DNA of 7,698 nucleotides from Bacteroidia bacterium (GTDB taxonomy: Bacteria; Bacteroidota; Bacteroidia; Cytophagales; Cyclobacteriaceae): assembly GCA_025356795.1 (NCBI GenBank), contig JANXRR010000470.1, forward strand, positions 1 through 7,698. Reading direction: 5' to 3'. The translations under genes were made by a program, and so were the position numbers. How positions within the stretch are numbered: the stretch's first letter is position 1; every line of letters starts with the position of its first letter. Below, piece by piece: positions 5,715-7,698 of the stretch. The notes under the pieces were generated by a model. It was given only the letters and a program-made list of their open reading frames with translations. It ran no database searches and had not been told where the DNA came from.

Positions 5715-6977
5715 ATGAAAATACTTATCAAATCAGCTCTTATTCTTGATGCAGGATCAAGTTTCCATAAGCAGATAAAAAATGTAGTGATTGCCAACGG
5801 AAAAATAGTTGAAATAGGCGATAAGAATTTTACTGCCGATAAAACTATCCAAGCAGAGAATATGATCCTATCAACAGGGTGGTTTGATGTTGGTACTTTT
5901 GTGGGCGATCCTGGCTTGGAGCACAAAGAAGATCTACAATCACTGGCCAAGGCTGCTGCTGCGGGAGGGTTCACAGAAGTGGCAGTTTTACCCAATACAC
6001 ATCCATGCGTGCAATCTAAAAATGAAGTGAGTTACATCACTCAAAATAATAGCAGCCGATTAGTACAAATCCATGCACTTGCTTCCATCACCAAAAACAA
6101 CAAAGGTGAAGAGCTAACAGAGATGATTGACTTAAACGAAGCCGGGGCCATTGGTTTTACAGATGGATTGAGACCTGTGTGGCATACGGATATTTTTTTG
6201 AAGTCATTACAATATTTACAAAAGTTTGATGGGATATTAATCGATCAACCAGAAGACAAGCATTTGAATATGTTTGGTCAAATGCACGAAGGCATTAACA
6301 GCACTATGCTTGGCTTAAAGGGTATGCCGCGCATTGCCGAAGAAGTGGCCGTGGGTAAAAATTTGGAGCTTTTAAGTTATGCCGGTGGCAGATTGCACAT
6401 CGCTAAAGTATCTACTTCCAAAACAATAGAGCTGATTAAGGCGGCTAAGAAAAAGGGGTTGCATGTTACTTGCTCTGTTATTAGTTATCAACCTTTGCTC
6501 GATGATAGTTTGTTGAACGACTTCGATACAAATTATAAAGTTAATCCCCCTTTGCGGGAAAAAGCAGATCAAGATGCGTTGATCCGCGGCTTGAAAGATG
6601 GAACGATTGATATTATTTGCTCAGGCCACCTGCCACACGATGATGAAAGTAAAAAACTCGAATTTGATCTCGCAGATTTCGGCATTATCAATTTACAAAC
6701 TTTCGCATCTCAACTTTCCTTACTTAACAAATCAATAGAGATGGAAGACTTGATTGAAAAAGTTACTGCTGCCCCTCGCAAACTTTTTAAAATGAATAGC
6801 CCCGTTATTGAAGTAGATGCGAAAGCCAATCTAACGCTTTTCGATCCCACTAAAGAATGGATTTTTACCCCTTCAGAAAATCTTTCGAAGTCGACTAACT
6901 CACCTTGGCTGGGCAAAAAGCTCAAAGGCAAGGTAATAGCCACCTTCAATAACTCAAAAAATTGGACTGATGTTTAA
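5715..6977 (+). CDS. Dihydroorotase-like amidohydrolase, predicted catalytically inactive, 420 aa
   Basis: Overall layout and length match class I dihydroorotase (PyrC), the third step of pyrimidine synthesis. However, the metal site is gone. Aligned to the canonical DxHxHxRxPG, this protein reads D58-V-G60-T-F62-V-G64-D-P-G67, losing both His ligands and the substrate Arg. The HxED site reads Q178-P-E-D, the HIAH site reads H228-I-A-K231, and the catalytic TDHAPH reads S303-G304-H-L-P-H. The substrate-side PNT (93-95) and NPP (277-279) are kept, so the fold appears maintained. Non-catalytic homologues (PyrC' or PyrX) in other bacteria serve as structural partners of aspartate transcarbamoylase, which is the best guess here. 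No pyrB is in the window. The gene is intact, lies 89 bp after the batA-like gene with no obvious promoter of its own, and overlaps the next gene by 8 bp. Confidence 0.88.
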   Translation: MKILIKSALILDAGSSFHKQIKNVVIANGKIVEIGDKNFTADKTIQAENMILSTGWFDVGTFVGDPGLEHKEDLQSLAKAAAAGGFTEVAVLPNTHPCVQSKNEVSYITQNNSSRLVQIHALASITKNNKGEELTEMIDLNEAGAIGFTDGLRPVWHTDIFLKSLQYLQKFDGILIDQPEDKHLNMFGQMHEGINSTMLGLKGMPRIAEEVAVGKNLELLSYAGGRLHIAKVSTSKTIELIKAAKKKGLHVTCSVISYQPLLDDSLLNDFDTNYKVNPPLREKADQDALIRGLKDGTIDIICSGHLPHDDESKKLEFDLADFGIINLQTFASQLSLLNKSIEMEDLIEKVTAAPRKLFKMNSPVIEVDAKANLTLFDPTKEWIFTPSENLSKSTNSPWLGKKLKGKVIATFNNSKNWTDV

Positions 6978-7512
6978 TTGGAATGCTATCCCTGCTTTGT
7001 ATCGCATCCCCGTTCGCTATGGGCTAGTTGGCGGATCTATCAGTATGGTGCTCGTGATCGCTCTATTTTATTTGGGCAAGCATCCCTTTCTCTTCCCAGT
7101 ATTTTTAGATTTCAGGTTGATACTCTTTCCGGCAATGTTTTATTTTTTGCTTAGGGAGTTTCGCGATTTCTACCATGGTGGCATTTTATATTTTTGGCAA
7201 GGCTTGATATTAACAATCGAGTTCACCCTTGTATGGGGCTTGTTCTGTTTTGCTGTGTTACTGATTTTCTCTTCGGTAGTTCCAGACTTTGTTAGTAATT
7301 ATATTCATCAGTTTCAGCAGGCTGCACTCAAGTTTCCTCCCCAGGAAATAGTGGATAAAATTGGAAAGGAAGCCTTCGAGCGTAATTTAGAGGCCCTATC
7401 TGCTACTAAAGGTATTGATGTGGCTTTGCTCTATTGGAAACAAGGCTTGCTCATAAGCGCTTTTTTTAGCATAATTATATCAGTAATTTTAAGACGACAA
7501 CCAAACCTTTAA
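6970..7512 (+). CDS. DUF4199-type integral membrane protein, 180 aa
   Basis: Four membrane helices are predicted by eye at about residues 18-36, 44-61, 77-103 and 156-174, with a soluble, charged segment between helices three and four (105-150). An opening such as YRIPVRYGLVGGSISMV, the REFRDFYHGGILYFWQG segment (62-78) and the C-terminal helix are typical of the Bacteroidota DUF4199 family. Function is unknown; it should sit in the inner membrane. Its ATG overlaps the stop of the dihydroorotase-like gene (ATGTTTAA, 6970-6977), indicating translational coupling. A second protein of the same type begins 5 bp after its stop. Confidence 0.82.
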   Translation: MFNWNAIPALYRIPVRYGLVGGSISMVLVIALFYLGKHPFLFPVFLDFRLILFPAMFYFLLREFRDFYHGGILYFWQGLILTIEFTLVWGLFCFAVLLIFSSVVPDFVSNYIHQFQQAALKFPPQEIVDKIGKEAFERNLEALSATKGIDVALLYWKQGLLISAFFSIIISVILRRQPNL

Positions 7513-7517
7513 AAACT

Positions 7518-7698
7518 ATGGAAGAAAATGTAGAAGTAAAACCCGCAAGTTCAAGAGCAATAGGCATAAAATGGGGCTTGATAGGCTCTGCCATCGGCAT
7601 TGTTCTTTTTATTTTATATAATATTTTGAAACTTGATTTTACAAGCGGACCACTTTCTTGGCTTCAATATGTATTTATTGTTGCCTTTGTTTTCTTGG
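7518..7698 (+). CDS. Second DUF4199-like membrane protein, N-terminal part (cut by window edge)
   Basis: An ATG at 7518, five bases after the preceding stop, opens a frame that runs 60 codons to the window edge without a stop. The N-terminus is short and polar (MEENVEVKPASSRAIG), followed by hydrophobic helices at about 19-37 (WGLIGSAIGIVLFILYNIL) and from about 50 onward. The IKWGLIGSAIGI pattern parallels VRYGLVGGSISM of the upstream gene, so the two are probably tandem paralogues whose products may form a membrane pair. The remainder is outside the window, so the family call rests on the N-terminus and context. Confidence 0.65.
   Translation, partial: MEENVEVKPASSRAIGIKWGLIGSAIGIVLFILYNILKLDFTSGPLSWLQYVFIVAFVFL

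Noticed and set aside
5627..5995. Minus-strand open frame of 122 codons opposite the start of the dihydroorotase-like gene.
   Set aside because: It mirrors the plus-strand coding region, has no recognisable domain and no promoter.

Overview
The window looks like chromosomal DNA of a Bacteroidota member, most likely of the order Cytophagales. The sequence is AT-rich. Candidate promoters have the Bacteroidota form (TTTG or TTG, about 19-21 bp, then TAnnTTTG), and Shine-Dalgarno sequences are weak. The gene content also fits: a BatA-type membrane protein with a von Willebrand A domain, tandem DUF4199 proteins, a short single-stranded-DNA-binding protein (SSB), and a Bacteroidota-style zinc-ribbon hypothetical. 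The assignment rests on family recognition by eye; no search was run.

Layout. (1) 1-213, minus: the 5' end of a secreted FKBP-type prolyl isomerase. (2) 214-408: a divergent promoter region with two short inverted repeats, leading into a 73-aa CDGSH iron-sulfur protein (409-630, plus). (3) 631-687: a perfect hairpin between convergent genes. (4) 688-2991, minus: a four-gene run read right to left, comprising a zinc-ribbon protein, a lysine-tailed NUMOD4/HNH/HTH protein, an SDR oxidoreductase and a MaoC/NodN-like hydratase. Gaps are 5, 17 and 68 bp. (5) 2992-3146: a divergent regulatory region with helically phased AAACGA repeats. (6) 3147-3485, plus: a short SSB followed by a clear intrinsic terminator. 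(7) 3643-7698, plus: a BatA/VWA membrane protein, a dihydroorotase-like protein that has lost its metal ligands, a DUF4199 membrane protein and the start of a second DUF4199-like protein.

How the genes may work together. The SDR and the hydratase fit consecutive steps on an acyl-CoA or acyl-ACP-like substrate (a ketoreductase and an (R)-specific hydratase), but the substrate cannot be read from sequence. The zinc-ribbon and HNH genes are tightly coupled, lie upstream of the two metabolic genes, and share a control region with divergent ssb. The rightmost block looks like one transcription unit dominated by envelope proteins, with a probably non-catalytic dihydroorotase homologue inside it.

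The strongest observations are the pseudo-dihydroorotase (four His ligands, the substrate Arg and the catalytic Asp all replaced), the promoter that abuts the batA-like start codon (near-leaderless transcript), the phased AAACGA repeats between the zinc-ribbon gene and ssb, and the unusual HNH protein. No tRNA, rRNA, CRISPR array or insertion sequence was seen. No gene-free stretch exceeds 300 bases.
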